Counted from the stretch's first letter, positions 1 through 7,159 are shown. The stretch: 64,000 nucleotides of DNA from Jejuia sp040720935 (GCF_040720935.1 NZ_JBFDAE010000014.1:1-64000), one strand, 5' to 3'. A program made the numbers and translations. Notes: generated by a model from the letters alone, not told the origin.

Positions 1-249
1 TTCCAATAAGACCAAACAGGTCTTTTGAACGAAATACAGGAAAATATCGCACTCGAATTAAGCCTAAAATAACTAAAAATCAAAAAGATAGCATTTGAAA
101 AGGTCTTAACTTAATGACATTGAACGAGCACTAGCAATCTAAAACTATATTAAAAAAAAAGTAAATATTTATTATATAGAATTTTAAGATGAAAAACCTC
201 CGCAAGTAAAAAATAAATTTTCAGCTATAACAGAACTTAGCGAACAAGT

Positions 250-491
250 GCGTTAGGGATAGTAGCGGCGTGGATACTGTACTTTGATTCTCATTAGTAG
301 TATGCTTTTCTTTTGAGAATTTACTTAATGTTTTGGTTTTTTCTTGTCTTACTTATAAAGGTACGCCATAAACTCAGGAAAAAAACGAAATTTTGCGGAC
401 TTGCCCGCGTTAGAGATTGAACGGCGTGATTGATCTCCCCGACTTTTTAGAAGGTAGCGAGTAGTGAAGCCCGACCCTTATGGTTGCGCCC
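250..491 (-). repeat. Dispersed intergenic repeat, copy A
   Basis: GCGTTAGGGATAGTAGCGGC at 250-269 matches the reverse complement of 17184-17203 at 19 of 20 positions. The other end (468-491, AGCCCGACCCTTATGGTTGC and four more bases) matches the reverse complement of 17051-17074 at 21 of 24. The two copies are therefore the same element in opposite orientation. A second GCGTTAG-type start at about 405-420 suggests two partly overlapping copies. I recognise this kind of sequence as a common Flavobacteriaceae intergenic repeat. Function unknown. Confidence 0.6.
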
Positions 492-540
492 AAAAGAAAA
501 ATTTTGATGGAAGACGGATAACAGAAGTCCAAAGTTTGAT

Positions 541-646
541 TACGCATGAGTGACACTGTTTACTGCGACTTTTATGAGGTTTGAGTAAGACTGAATACTG
601 TTTACTGCCTACTGTTGACTTCCTACTGCTAACTGCAAACTAAAAT
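541..646. repeat. Low-complexity ACTG-rich repeat
   Basis: The words ACTGTTTACTG, TACTGCC, TACTGTTGAC, TACTGCTAACTGC follow one another with slight changes. A similar but not identical stretch built on CAGT words lies at about 34975-35040. Both are untranslated and sit next to gene ends or promoters. Confidence 0.5.
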
Positions 647-647
647 A

Positions 648-688
648 TGACACTATGTCATAATTTTTTGGTTGGCATAATGATTGAC
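648..688 (+). promoter_or_regulatory. Putative dnaK control region: inverted repeat plus sigma-54-like boxes
   Basis: TGACA-CTA-TGTCA at 648-660 is a perfect inverted repeat. From 673, TGGCAT-N5-TTGAC gives GG (674-675), ten bases, then GA (686-687). This is the -24/-12 spacing of sigma-54 promoters, with GA where GC is usual. No good TAnnTTTG housekeeping box is seen before the start codon at 741. The reading as a stress promoter is inference. Confidence 0.4.
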
Positions 689-740
689 TTATACACACCG
701 AGTTTAAAAATGAACATTCAACACAATAAAAAAATATATT

Positions 741-2648
741 ATGAGTAAAATTATTGGAATCGATTTAGGAACAACCAACTCTTGCGTTTCTGTGATGGAA
801 GGTAATGAGCCAGTAGTTATTCCTAACGCGGAAGGAAAAAGAACAACACCATCGGTAATTGCTTTTGTAGAAGGCGGTGAGATTAAGGTTGGTGATCCGG
901 CGAAAAGACAAGCGGTAACAAACCCAACTAAAACGGTTTATTCTATTAAACGTTTTATGGGGAATAAATATTCTGAGTCTAAAAAAGAAGCAGAACGTGT
1001 ACCTTATAAAGTGGTAAAAGGTGATAATGATACGCCTAGAGTTGATATTGATGGCAGATTATATACGCCGCAAGAATTATCGGCTATGATTCTTCAAAAA
1101 ATGAAGAAAACTGCTGAGGATTATTTAGGTGCTACGGTAACACGTGCTGTAATTACGGTACCTGCTTACTTTAATGATTCTCAACGTCAGGCTACTAAAG
1201 AAGCTGGTGAAATTGCCGGTTTAAAAGTAGAGCGTATTATTAACGAGCCTACCGCTGCAGCCTTAGCTTACGGTATGGACAAAAAAGGTAAGGACCAGAA
1301 AATAGTGGTTTTTGACTTTGGTGGAGGAACGCATGATGTATCTATCCTTGAATTAGGAGATGGTGTATTTGAAGTACTTTCTACAGATGGTGATACGCAT
1401 TTAGGTGGTGATGATGTTGATGAGAAAATCATTAACTGGTTGGCTGATGAGTTTCAAAAAGATGAAAATATGGACTTACGTAAAGACCCAATGTCTTTAC
1501 AACGTTTAAAGGAAGCTGCTGAAAAAGCAAAGATTGAATTATCGTCTTCTGCGCAAACAGAAATTAACTTACCTTATATTACGGCTACTGCAAGTGGACC
1601 AAAACACTTGGTGCGCACATTAACACGTTCTAAATTTGAGCAATTAATTGACGATTTAGTAAAACGTACTATCGAACCATGTTCAACGGCGCTAAAAGCT
1701 GCTGGTTTAAGTAAAAGCGATATTGACGAAGTGATTTTAGTAGGTGGTTCTACACGTATTCCTGCGGTACAGGCAGCAGTTGAGAAATTCTTTGGAAAAA
1801 CACCAAGTAAAGGTGTAAACCCAGATGAAGTTGTATCTCTAGGTGCTGGTATCCAAGGTGGTGTTTTAACCGGAGATGTTAAAGATGTATTACTGCTTGA
1901 TGTAACGCCATTATCTCTTGGTATTGAAACTATGGGTAACGTATTTACAAAATTGATTGATGCGAATACTACGATTCCTACCAAAAAATCGCAAATATTC
2001 TCAACTGCGGCAGATAATCAGCCTTCTGTAGAAATTCACGTATTACAAGGTGAACGCGCTATGGCGGCAGATAACAAAACCATTGGACGTTTTCATTTAA
2101 GTGATATTCCACCTGCAAGACGTGGAACACCACAAATTGAAGTAACGTTTGATATTGATGCCAACGGTATTATTAAAGTATCGGCTGAAGATAAAGCCAC
2201 TGGTAAGAAACAAGATATCAGAATTGAAGCGTCTTCTGGTTTAAGTGAAGAAGAAATCCAAAAGATGAAAGCGGATGCTGAAGCAAATGCAGAAGCAGAT
2301 AAAATTGCAGCTGAACAAGCTCAAAAACTGAATGAAGCTGATTCTATGATTTTCCAAACGGAAAAGCAATTGGAAGAGTTTGGTGATAAATTATCGGAAG
2401 ATAAAAAGCAACCCATCGTTGATGCTTTAGAAGAATTGAAAAAAGCTTACGAAACTAAAGATTTAGAGGTAATTACTCCAGCTTTAGATAAAATAAACGA
2501 AGCTTGGAAGGTAGCTTCTGAAGAAATGTACAAAGCGCAAGCCGAAGCACAAGGTGGAGGAGAAGCACAACCAGGACCAGATGCCAGTCAAAACGGACAA
2601 GGAGAAGGTAGTGATGTTGAAGATGTAGATTTTGAAGAAGTGAAGTAG
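741..2648 (+). CDS. dnaK: Molecular chaperone DnaK (Hsp70)
   Basis: Cytoplasmic Hsp70 chaperone that binds and refolds exposed hydrophobic segments with DnaJ and GrpE. The 635 residues are full length for the family. The nucleotide-binding domain (about 1-385) opens with GIDLGTTNSC, carries DFGGGTHDVS near residue 195 and the VGGSTRIPAVQ motif near 340. The substrate-binding domain follows (VTPLSLGIET, then the beta sandwich), with a helical lid from about 505 and the usual C-terminus ending in EDVDFEEVK. The ATG at 741 starts directly with the conserved MSKIIGIDLGT. Neither dnaJ nor grpE is adjacent, so it appears monocistronic, bounded by a palindromic repeat array and a strong terminator. 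The upstream region may be stress-regulated. Confidence 0.98.
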   Translation: MSKIIGIDLGTTNSCVSVMEGNEPVVIPNAEGKRTTPSVIAFVEGGEIKVGDPAKRQAVTNPTKTVYSIKRFMGNKYSESKKEAERVPYKVVKGDNDTPRVDIDGRLYTPQELSAMILQKMKKTAEDYLGATVTRAVITVPAYFNDSQRQATKEAGEIAGLKVERIINEPTAAALAYGMDKKGKDQKIVVFDFGGGTHDVSILELGDGVFEVLSTDGDTHLGGDDVDEKIINWLADEFQKDENMDLRKDPMSLQRLKEAAEKAKIELSSSAQTEINLPYITATASGPKHLVRTLTRSKFEQLIDDLVKRTIEPCSTALKAAGLSKSDIDEVILVGGSTRIPAVQAAVEKFFGKTPSKGVNPDEVVSLGAGIQGGVLTGDVKDVLLLDVTPLSLGIETMGNVFTKLIDANTTIPTKKSQIFSTAADNQPSVEIHVLQGERAMAADNKTIGRFHLSDIPPARRGTPQIEVTFDIDANGIIKVSAEDKATGKKQDIRIEASSGLSEEEIQKMKADAEANAEADKIAAEQAQKLNEADSMIFQTEKQLEEFGDKLSEDKKQPIVDALEELKKAYETKDLEVITPALDKINEAWKVASEEMYKAQAEAQGGGEAQPGPDASQNGQGEGSDVEDVDFEEVK

Positions 2649-2784
2649 AAACGCGATTCATCGCGTTTCCCAAAAAGCGCGATTCATCGCGTTTCTAAAA
2701 AACGCGGTTCATCCCGTTTCCCAAAAAAACGTGATCCCAAAGTGGAGACGCGATCTCAAAGTGGAGACGCGATTAATCGCGTCT
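2648..2784. repeat. Array of short palindromic repeats after dnaK
   Basis: Palindromic units built on ACGCGAT/ATCGCGT recur. One is at 2648-2669 (perfect, 22 bp, starting on the last base of the dnaK stop codon), one at 2677-2695, a degenerate one at 2701-2720, a half unit at about 2745-2757 and a perfect unit AGACGCGATTAATCGCGTCT at 2765-2784. They are separated by short A-rich linkers. Each can form a hairpin in RNA. Confidence 0.75.
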
Positions 2785-2796
2785 GTATCTATAAAT

Positions 2797-2827
2797 AAAA
2801 CGCAACCAGAAATGGTTGCGTTTTTAT
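2797..2827 (+). terminator. Rho-independent terminator of dnaK
   Basis: CGCAACCA (2801-2808), loop GAAA, TGGTTGCG (2813-2820), followed by TTTTTATTTTTT. The stem is perfect and also has A residues on its left side, so it may act in both directions. Confidence 0.9.
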
Positions 2828-2930
2828 TTTTTGGAATTTAGTTTTCGCTTTTTAGAATTTTAATACCTCGCGGGCTTGCCCCAAGGTATTTTATTCCTAT
2901 ATTGGGATTTATGACTAATTCAAATAGGAT

Positions 2931-3392
2931 TTACAATCCTAAACCTACACGAACTCGTGGAGTACTCACCCTTGCATTGGTATTAACAGTACTTCTTCTG
3001 TTTGGGTATCTGTTATAATAATAGCCATCGTATCTGTAATAGTAAAAAGATGCGTGGTTGTAATAGTGGTGTCCGTGATGGCAATGCGAATCACAATGCT
3101 CATAATGTTCAGCATACGCATCTCTTTTACCTTTCATGTAAGCACGGTGTGCTTTTCTGTCTTTTCGTTTTAATTCTTTTTCATAAGCTTTTTGTTCTTT
3201 CCAAAATGCTTCTTCTTCGGTTTCATTTTCGGCTTTAAATTGTTGCTCGAATTTAGCATCTTCTGCTGCTCTTTTTTCGTAATACGATTTTTTATCCATG
3301 GTATTTTCGCTTCCGGTTTCAGTTTCTTGAGCATAGATTGGACAAGAAAAACCAATGGCTAATACAAATACTAATGTTTTAAATAATTTCAT
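2931..3392 (-). CDS. Secreted His/Tyr-rich protein of unknown function
   Basis: No family recognised. The 153-residue product starts with a clear signal peptide (MKLFKTLVFVLAIGFSCPIYA, cleavage before QETE), so it is exported to the periplasm or surface. A highly charged Lys/Glu/Asp helix-prone region (about 30-95) follows, then a cluster rich in His, Cys and Tyr (HCDSHCHHGHHYY near residue 100), a Tyr/Arg-rich run and a basic tail (STPRVRVGLGL). The His/Cys cluster would suit metal binding, but that is inference. A two-box element (3442-3470) identical in design to the promoter before the FecR gene lies about 50 bp upstream. It therefore probably belongs to the regulon of the nearby ECF sigma factor. 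Confidence 0.75.
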   Translation of the reverse strand: MKLFKTLVFVLAIGFSCPIYAQETETGSENTMDKKSYYEKRAAEDAKFEQQFKAENETEEEAFWKEQKAYEKELKRKDRKAHRAYMKGKRDAYAEHYEHCDSHCHHGHHYYNHASFYYYRYDGYYYNRYPNRRSTVNTNARVSTPRVRVGLGL

Positions 3393-3441
3393 AACGTTTA
3401 ATTTTAAAGTTATTAATTTGCTCTAAGTGAGCATTCATTAA

Positions 3442-3470
3442 TAAGACACTTAAACTTTATTTTACCCTAT
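3442..3470 (-). promoter_or_regulatory. Putative ECF sigma promoter, site 1
   Basis: Read leftward: ATAGGGTAAA (3470-3461), 13 bases, GTCTTA (3447-3442). The boxes and spacing are the same as at 6315-6343, 6483-6511 and 7160-7188. It lies about 50 bp before the start of the His/Tyr-rich secreted protein. Confidence 0.65.
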
Positions 3471-3540
3471 GGAAATGTTGTCTTTATTGAATGATTTTTG
3501 ATAACGATGAGAAATAAGTTGTATGAAAAAGTAATTTTAA

Positions 3541-3655
3541 TGTCATTTTGAGCGCAGTCGAAAAACTTGTAATTCTAAATTTCGATGCATTTCACTTTCT
3601 TTAAAAGGTACTTTCAATAAAAATATATTTTATTTCAGTAATGCTCAATGTGACA
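3541..3655. repeat. MITE-like element with 13-bp imperfect inverted ends
   Basis: The left end TGTCATTTTGAGC (3541-3553) and the reverse complement of the right end, TGTCACATTGAGC (3643-3655), match at 11 of 13 positions. The core contains GCAGTCGAAAAACTT. The element is about 115 bp and has no coding capacity. TGTCATTTTGAGCGCAGTCG is a frequent intergenic word in Flavobacteriaceae. Confidence 0.55.
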
Positions 3656-3715
3656 AAAAGTTAATGATATACTTTTTTATACAGTCTCTTTAATTAATAG
3701 TATGATTTGGGTTTT

Positions 3716-4300
3716 TTAGAAATCAAATCCTAAAGAAAATTGCCATACTCTGTTTTGAGGAGATCCTTCATCATAGATGTCTCCCAAACCAAGATGGTAT
3801 CTTACACCAAGGCTTACCCCGGAATCGGTTTTAAATCCGCCACCAAAATTCACGCCCCAATCAAAGTTTTGAGGCTCAAATTCATTTGAAGTATTGAACA
3901 GATTGAAATTACTATCAAACTCTTCTTTATGACTAATTGCAAAACCTGCTTGTGGACCAGCTTCAAAAAAGAAGTTTTCCGAAGGATATATTTTCAGTAA
4001 AAGCGGTAAGTTAATATAGTCGAGCTTTTGGGTAAACGTACCGCTATTATTTTTTAGCTCATAACCTTGTTGGGAATACAGTAATTCAACTTGAAAAGCA
4101 ACAGCGTTTGATACAAATGATTCACCATAAAATCCAGCATGAAATCCATGTCTTTGTCCTGTTTCTGAATCGCCATCAAAACTTATGGCGGCTAAGTTGT
4201 AACCTAGTTTTATGCCAGTTTTAGATGTGTTTGGATCTTGTGCATTTAAGTTGAACATTGCGCACAGTATTGTTACTAAAATTAAGAATTTAGTTTTCAT
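3716..4300 (-). CDS. Outer-membrane beta-barrel (porin-family) protein
   Basis: A 194-residue protein with a signal peptide (MKTKFLILVTILCAMFNLNAQ), then alternating strands typical of the small OmpA/Omp_b-brl_2 type barrels: KTGIKLGYNLAAISFDGD, HGFHAGFYGESFV, FFFEAGPQAGFAI, WGVNFGGGFKT, VSLGVRYHLGLGDI and a final strand ending in F (VWQFSLGFDF), the usual outer-membrane barrel signature. It is predicted to have about eight strands and to sit in the outer membrane. It is the last gene of a probable leftward operon, 30 bp after the metalloprotease lipoprotein (4331-5107). It shares that operon's putative ECF promoters. Ligand or pore function is not evident from the sequence. Confidence 0.85.
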   Translation of the reverse strand: MKTKFLILVTILCAMFNLNAQDPNTSKTGIKLGYNLAAISFDGDSETGQRHGFHAGFYGESFVSNAVAFQVELLYSQQGYELKNNSGTFTQKLDYINLPLLLKIYPSENFFFEAGPQAGFAISHKEEFDSNFNLFNTSNEFEPQNFDWGVNFGGGFKTDSGVSLGVRYHLGLGDIYDEGSPQNRVWQFSLGFDF

Positions 4301-4330
4301 TGTATTAAAATTTAAAATTAATGGGGTGTT

Positions 4331-5107
4331 TTATTTGCCGCCGTTAGCTTGCAAGTCAGCAATACATTGTGCGTCTAATTGTGGTGCAGAATTCATGTTG
4401 GTCATGTTTGTTATACCTGCTCCTGTTTCGGCAGACCAATACATTAAACAGCTTTCAACATCACAATGTTTAGGGTGTTCTTCGTCTTCATGTTCATCTT
4501 GCATTTCAGACCCTAAATTAGTAAGCCCTAAAATGTGTCCGAACTCATGGTTAATTACAGTGGTTTCCAATAAACTTCTGTCTGGTTCAAAAGGGCTATT
4601 GCTTAAGTTTTTAAGGGTTTCTTCGTAAATAACAAATGAGGTATTCCAATAAGCAGTTCCTAGTGTTACTTTATTTCCAGAATCATTTTCTGATTTACCA
4701 TCCACAAAAAGTGCCCAAACAGCAATTTTATCTTTAGAGTTGTAGTTTTCCCGTTCTTCTTTTTCAATATCTGCAATGTCTTCAATAGTGAACGTGTCTT
4801 TTCCTGGTGATGGAATTACTCGTTTTTCAACAGTTATACCGTTCGGTTTAAATGTTCTATTGTTTAAAAACGAAACGAAATTATCGATAGATGTTTGAGT
4901 AGGTTCAAAACCTTCAACATAAACGAGCTCAATAACCATACTTTTGAATGCGTTGCTGGATAGCAAATCGTTGGCAGAACTTCCAGTAGCTTGTCTATTA
5001 AAAACTTTATTTATTGGATTGTTTTGTTCCTGAGAAATTGAATCATCTTTAGAGCATCCAAAAATTAACGTTGCAAACAAAAGTGCTATTGATATATATT
5101 GTTTCAT
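4331..5107 (-). CDS. Lipoprotein zinc metalloprotease, archaemetzincin-like active site
   Basis: Predicted surface or periplasmic lipoprotein peptidase of 258 residues, counted from the ATG at 5107. The frame extends 12 codons further up, but 5107 gives a proper lipoprotein signal (MKQYISIALLFATLIFGC, Cys as lipid site). Residues 187-194 read HEFGHILG, a zincin HExxHxxG. The third ligand is not at the usual place. A 17-residue acidic insert follows, then H214-C215-x4-C220-L-M222, matching the HCx4CxM motif of archaemetzincins, whose Met makes the Met-turn. Flavobacterial homologues are, I believe, usually called membrane metalloproteases. It lies between the four-repeat lipoprotein and the beta-barrel gene in one likely operon under ECF control. 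Substrate unknown. Confidence 0.8.
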   Translation of the reverse strand: MKQYISIALLFATLIFGCSKDDSISQEQNNPINKVFNRQATGSSANDLLSSNAFKSMVIELVYVEGFEPTQTSIDNFVSFLNNRTFKPNGITVEKRVIPSPGKDTFTIEDIADIEKEERENYNSKDKIAVWALFVDGKSENDSGNKVTLGTAYWNTSFVIYEETLKNLSNSPFEPDRSLLETTVINHEFGHILGLTNLGSEMQDEHEDEEHPKHCDVESCLMYWSAETGAGITNMTNMNSAPQLDAQCIADLQANGGK

Positions 5108-5131
5108 TTTTATTGTTTTTTTTAAATTGAA

Positions 5132-5161
5132 AGCAGCTACCATTTGGGGAAGGTAACTGCT
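5132..5161 (-). other. Intercistronic hairpin
   Basis: AGCAGCTACC (5132-5141) and GGTAACTGCT (5152-5161) form a 10-bp stem with one mismatch and a 10-base loop between two genes of one likely operon. No T-run follows in the direction of transcription, so it is more likely an RNA-stability or processing structure than a terminator. Confidence 0.4.
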
Positions 5162-5196
5162 TTACCATAACATACGAAGCAAATGCTGATCTAGTT

Positions 5197-6249
5197 TTAG
5201 ATTTGGGTTAATACTAGAGTTATCGCAGCATTTGTTGTACTTTTTAGAGAGATTGAGCTTTCTGAGTAGCTTGTTACCTCCCATGTGTTGTTTAATAATT
5301 CGAAAGTTGCGTTTCCTGAAAATGCTAATGATAAAAATACGTCTAGCTCAGAAGCTACAGTATAAGTTCCTTGAACATCTTCGATAGCGGCATTTGCTGT
5401 GTTTTTAGCAGTACATGATAAATCGTTGGCGAAATCTATAGTGTAATCTGCATAATCGTTAGCGGTATTTACGCCCGCAACTACAAACGATTCTACTTTA
5501 AACGTACCTTCAACTAAAATATTTTCTAATTTATCTGCATTTTCTTCAGCTTCGTCCATATCATCTTCAATACCTAAACATTCATTTATTCTGGTGCTTA
5601 AATCCATATCGCTAGTAATTTCTACAACGGTATCGCTATTTAATGTGGCCGTAATTGGGTAGTTTACTGAAAACAGCGCATCATCTCCAAAGTTATTCAT
5701 GTAAGCGTATAGTTGTTGTTCAGATTCAATGACAACGCTTCCTGTTTGGTCAACGTTTAAATCGAACGTTAAAATAGTAATTGGAAAATCAATATTTAAA
5801 CAATTAATTGCGTTTTTGGCTTCGTTTTCTGCGGCTTCACAAGCATTCATCAACGCATCATATTCAGTTTGATTTGATACGACAACTTCAGTATAATTAC
5901 TCAATCTAACAGATAGCGGGAATTGAAATTCAATACTATCGTCATCATTTGTAAACTCTCCTAGAATATTTAAAACTAGGTTGTATTGCGATTCATTGAT
6001 GATGGTTATTTGGGTATTATTAATTGTTGCAGTAACAGGTAATAATATTGATGAACAAGACATACCGTCTAAAAAATCGTCAAAACTGCCGTCATACATA
6101 GAGGAACGTTCTAGGTTGTTTGCAGTAGGGGAACTTGCACTATTTGTGTTTTCGCGGTTTCCGTTTTCGTTATCAATTTCATCTTGACAAGATGTAAATG
6201 ATAAAATTGATACTAATAAAATTGCGGTTAATAATTTGAAATTTTTCAT
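5197..6249 (-). CDS. Lipoprotein with four internal beta repeats, unknown function
   Basis: A 350-residue predicted lipoprotein (MKNFKLLTAILLVSILSFTSC, lipid on Cys 21) followed by a Ser/Asn-rich linker. Four copies of a roughly 40-60 residue repeat are visible, each with a strand pair of the form LPVTATINNTQITI, then a polar helix. They begin near SSILLPVTATINN, IEFQFPLSVRLSN, LNIDFPITILTFD and FSVNYPITATLNS. The linker to the last domain is acidic (DDMDEAEENADKLEN). The C-terminal 110 residues (GTFKVESFVVAG onward) look like a small lipocalin- or META-like beta barrel. It is the first gene of the leftward unit that continues into the metalloprotease. Two putative ECF promoters lie 66 and 234 bp upstream. 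Function unknown. Confidence 0.75.
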   Translation of the reverse strand: MKNFKLLTAILLVSILSFTSCQDEIDNENGNRENTNSASSPTANNLERSSMYDGSFDDFLDGMSCSSILLPVTATINNTQITIINESQYNLVLNILGEFTNDDDSIEFQFPLSVRLSNYTEVVVSNQTEYDALMNACEAAENEAKNAINCLNIDFPITILTFDLNVDQTGSVVIESEQQLYAYMNNFGDDALFSVNYPITATLNSDTVVEITSDMDLSTRINECLGIEDDMDEAEENADKLENILVEGTFKVESFVVAGVNTANDYADYTIDFANDLSCTAKNTANAAIEDVQGTYTVASELDVFLSLAFSGNATFELLNNTWEVTSYSESSISLKSTTNAAITLVLTQI

Positions 6250-6314
6250 GATTTTAATGTTTTGGGTTAATGATTTTTTTCTTTTTCATAGCGATTTTTT
6301 TCGCTTTCTGTACC

Positions 6315-6343
6315 TAAGACACTTGGTTTTAATTTTACCCTAC
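6315..6343 (-). promoter_or_regulatory. Putative ECF sigma promoter, site 2
   Basis: Read leftward: GTAGGGTAAA (6343-6334), 13 bases, GTCTTA (6320-6315), extended by AGT before GTCTTA. It lies 66 bp upstream of the four-repeat lipoprotein gene. Confidence 0.7.
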
Positions 6344-6389
6344 GGTTTTCTAGAATATTATTTTTAGTATTAATTTTATGGAGGCTAAA

Positions 6390-6485
6390 ATGCAAAGTAC
6401 AAGAATTGTTTTTAAAAGGGCTTCTATAATTTTGATGATAATGTCAAGTTTCATAGTGTTGTACTTTATTGTTCCACAACTTTAA
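6390..6485 (+). CDS. Possible 31-residue single-span membrane microprotein
   Basis: A short frame starts at ATG 6390, or at ATG 6378 with four extra codons. A strong GGAGG (6380-6384) stands five bases before the inner ATG. The product is a basic N-terminus (MQSTRIVFKRA) followed by one hydrophobic span (SIILMIMSSFIVLYFIVPQL). The stop codon lies in the GTCTTA box of ECF site 3 on the opposite strand. It is too short for certainty, and in Bacteroidota a Shine-Dalgarno is weak evidence. It sits between the two leftward ECF promoters. Confidence 0.3.
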   Translation: MQSTRIVFKRASIILMIMSSFIVLYFIVPQL

Positions 6486-6511
6486 GACTCTTAGTTTTAA
6501 ATTTACCCTAC
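6483..6511 (-). promoter_or_regulatory. Putative ECF sigma promoter, site 3
   Basis: Read leftward: GTAGGGTAAA (6511-6502), 13 bases, GTCTTA (6488-6483). It lies in tandem with site 2 and points to the same lipoprotein operon. Flanking bases around both boxes are also similar between sites 2 and 3, suggesting a local duplication. Confidence 0.65.
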
Positions 6512-6587
6512 GCTTTTTTTGAATTTTATTCGAGCAAACTCTTAATTTCTTGAATTTCAATCAATTAAATTTTAAATTTTTTATATC

Positions 6588-6595
6588 TATTTTTG
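6588..6595 (+). promoter_or_regulatory. Possible housekeeping -7 box for the sigma gene
   Basis: TATTTTTG matches the Bacteroidota TAnnTTTG box, 25 bp before the ATG of the ECF sigma gene. No TTG at the right distance was seen. It is unlike the four ECF sites, so the sigma gene itself may not be autoregulated. Confidence 0.4.
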
Positions 6596-6620
6596 TGTCA
6601 TCCTAAATTAGAATCTATTT

Positions 6621-7142
6621 ATGAGTGGTTCCAAACCTAAACTATGCGAAGAATTATACTTTAATTCTTTTTATTTAGAACATATTCAAGCGGTTAATAA
6701 TTTTGCGTTTTACAAATGTGGAGACAAAGCTGCAGCATTAGACTTTGTGCAAGATGCATTTGCCAAAATTTGGGAAAATTGTTCTAAGATAGATTTTTTA
6801 AAAGCTAAGACTTATTTATTTACAACGGTGAATAATTTATTTCTGAATTCAGTACGGCATCAAAAAGTGGTGCTATCTTATGCTAAAGCATCGCCTTATA
6901 TGGACAGCACAAATTTAAGTCCTGAATATTTATTGGAAGAAGAAGAATTCAAGCAGAAGTTGCAAACTGTGATTTCAGATTTAAGTGAAGAGCAGCGTGA
7001 AGTTTTTTTATTAAATAGAATTGAAGATAAAAAGTATAGAGAAATTGCCGAACTTCTTGATATTTCACAAAAAACGGTTGAAAAAAGAATGTCTGGGGCT
7101 TTAAAGATTTTGCGTAAAAAGATGGAAGGCATAACTATTTAG
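6621..7142 (+). CDS. ECF RNA polymerase sigma factor (FecI-like, Bacteroidota type)
   Basis: A 173-residue extracytoplasmic-function sigma factor that directs RNA polymerase to a small regulon. Region 2 is at about 20-85 (HIQAVNNFAFYKCGD, DFVQDAFAKIWE, the usual core-binding helix). Region 4 is at about 115-168 (LSEEQREVFLLNRIEDKKYREIAELLDISQKTVEKRM), containing the helix-turn-helix for the -35 box. The length is normal. It is followed after 67 bp by a FecR-type anti-sigma factor and an STN-TonB receptor, the standard cell-surface signalling trio. Unlike the rest of the locus, it lacks the GTAGGGTAAA/GTCTTA motif and has only a housekeeping-type -7 box. The inferred targets are the four motif sites between 3442 and 7188. 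Confidence 0.93.
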   Translation: MSGSKPKLCEELYFNSFYLEHIQAVNNFAFYKCGDKAAALDFVQDAFAKIWENCSKIDFLKAKTYLFTTVNNLFLNSVRHQKVVLSYAKASPYMDSTNLSPEYLLEEEEFKQKLQTVISDLSEEQREVFLLNRIEDKKYREIAELLDISQKTVEKRMSGALKILRKKMEGITI

Positions 7143-7159
7143 TTTTTTTTAATAAAAGC

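Larger units (their letters stand above)
1..647. other. Non-coding, repeat-rich region at the left edge
   Basis: I find no convincing gene here. A 20-codon open stretch ends at a stop at 70-72 but has a stop at 7-9, so at most it is a gene relic. The rest contains a dispersed repeat (250-491) and a low-complexity stretch built from ACTG-like words (about 541-646), both listed separately. The region leads into the dnaK control region. Confidence 0.6.

Noticed and set aside
1..72. 3' end of a truncated gene at the left edge (DQTGLLNEIQENIALELSLK reading)
   Set aside because: An in-frame stop at 7-9 limits it to 20 codons. It could be a relic but cannot be supported from this window.
1300..1350. 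DFGGGTHDVS in DnaK instead of the E. coli-like DLGGGTFD
   Set aside because: This variation is, to my knowledge, usual in Bacteroidota DnaK, so it is not a sign of altered function.
2648..2784. CRISPR array
   Set aside because: The units are unevenly spaced, the spacers are A-rich linkers of about 10 bases, and no cas gene is near.
5132..5161. Terminator between the four-repeat lipoprotein and the metalloprotease
   Set aside because: The stem is good but no T-run follows in the direction of transcription.
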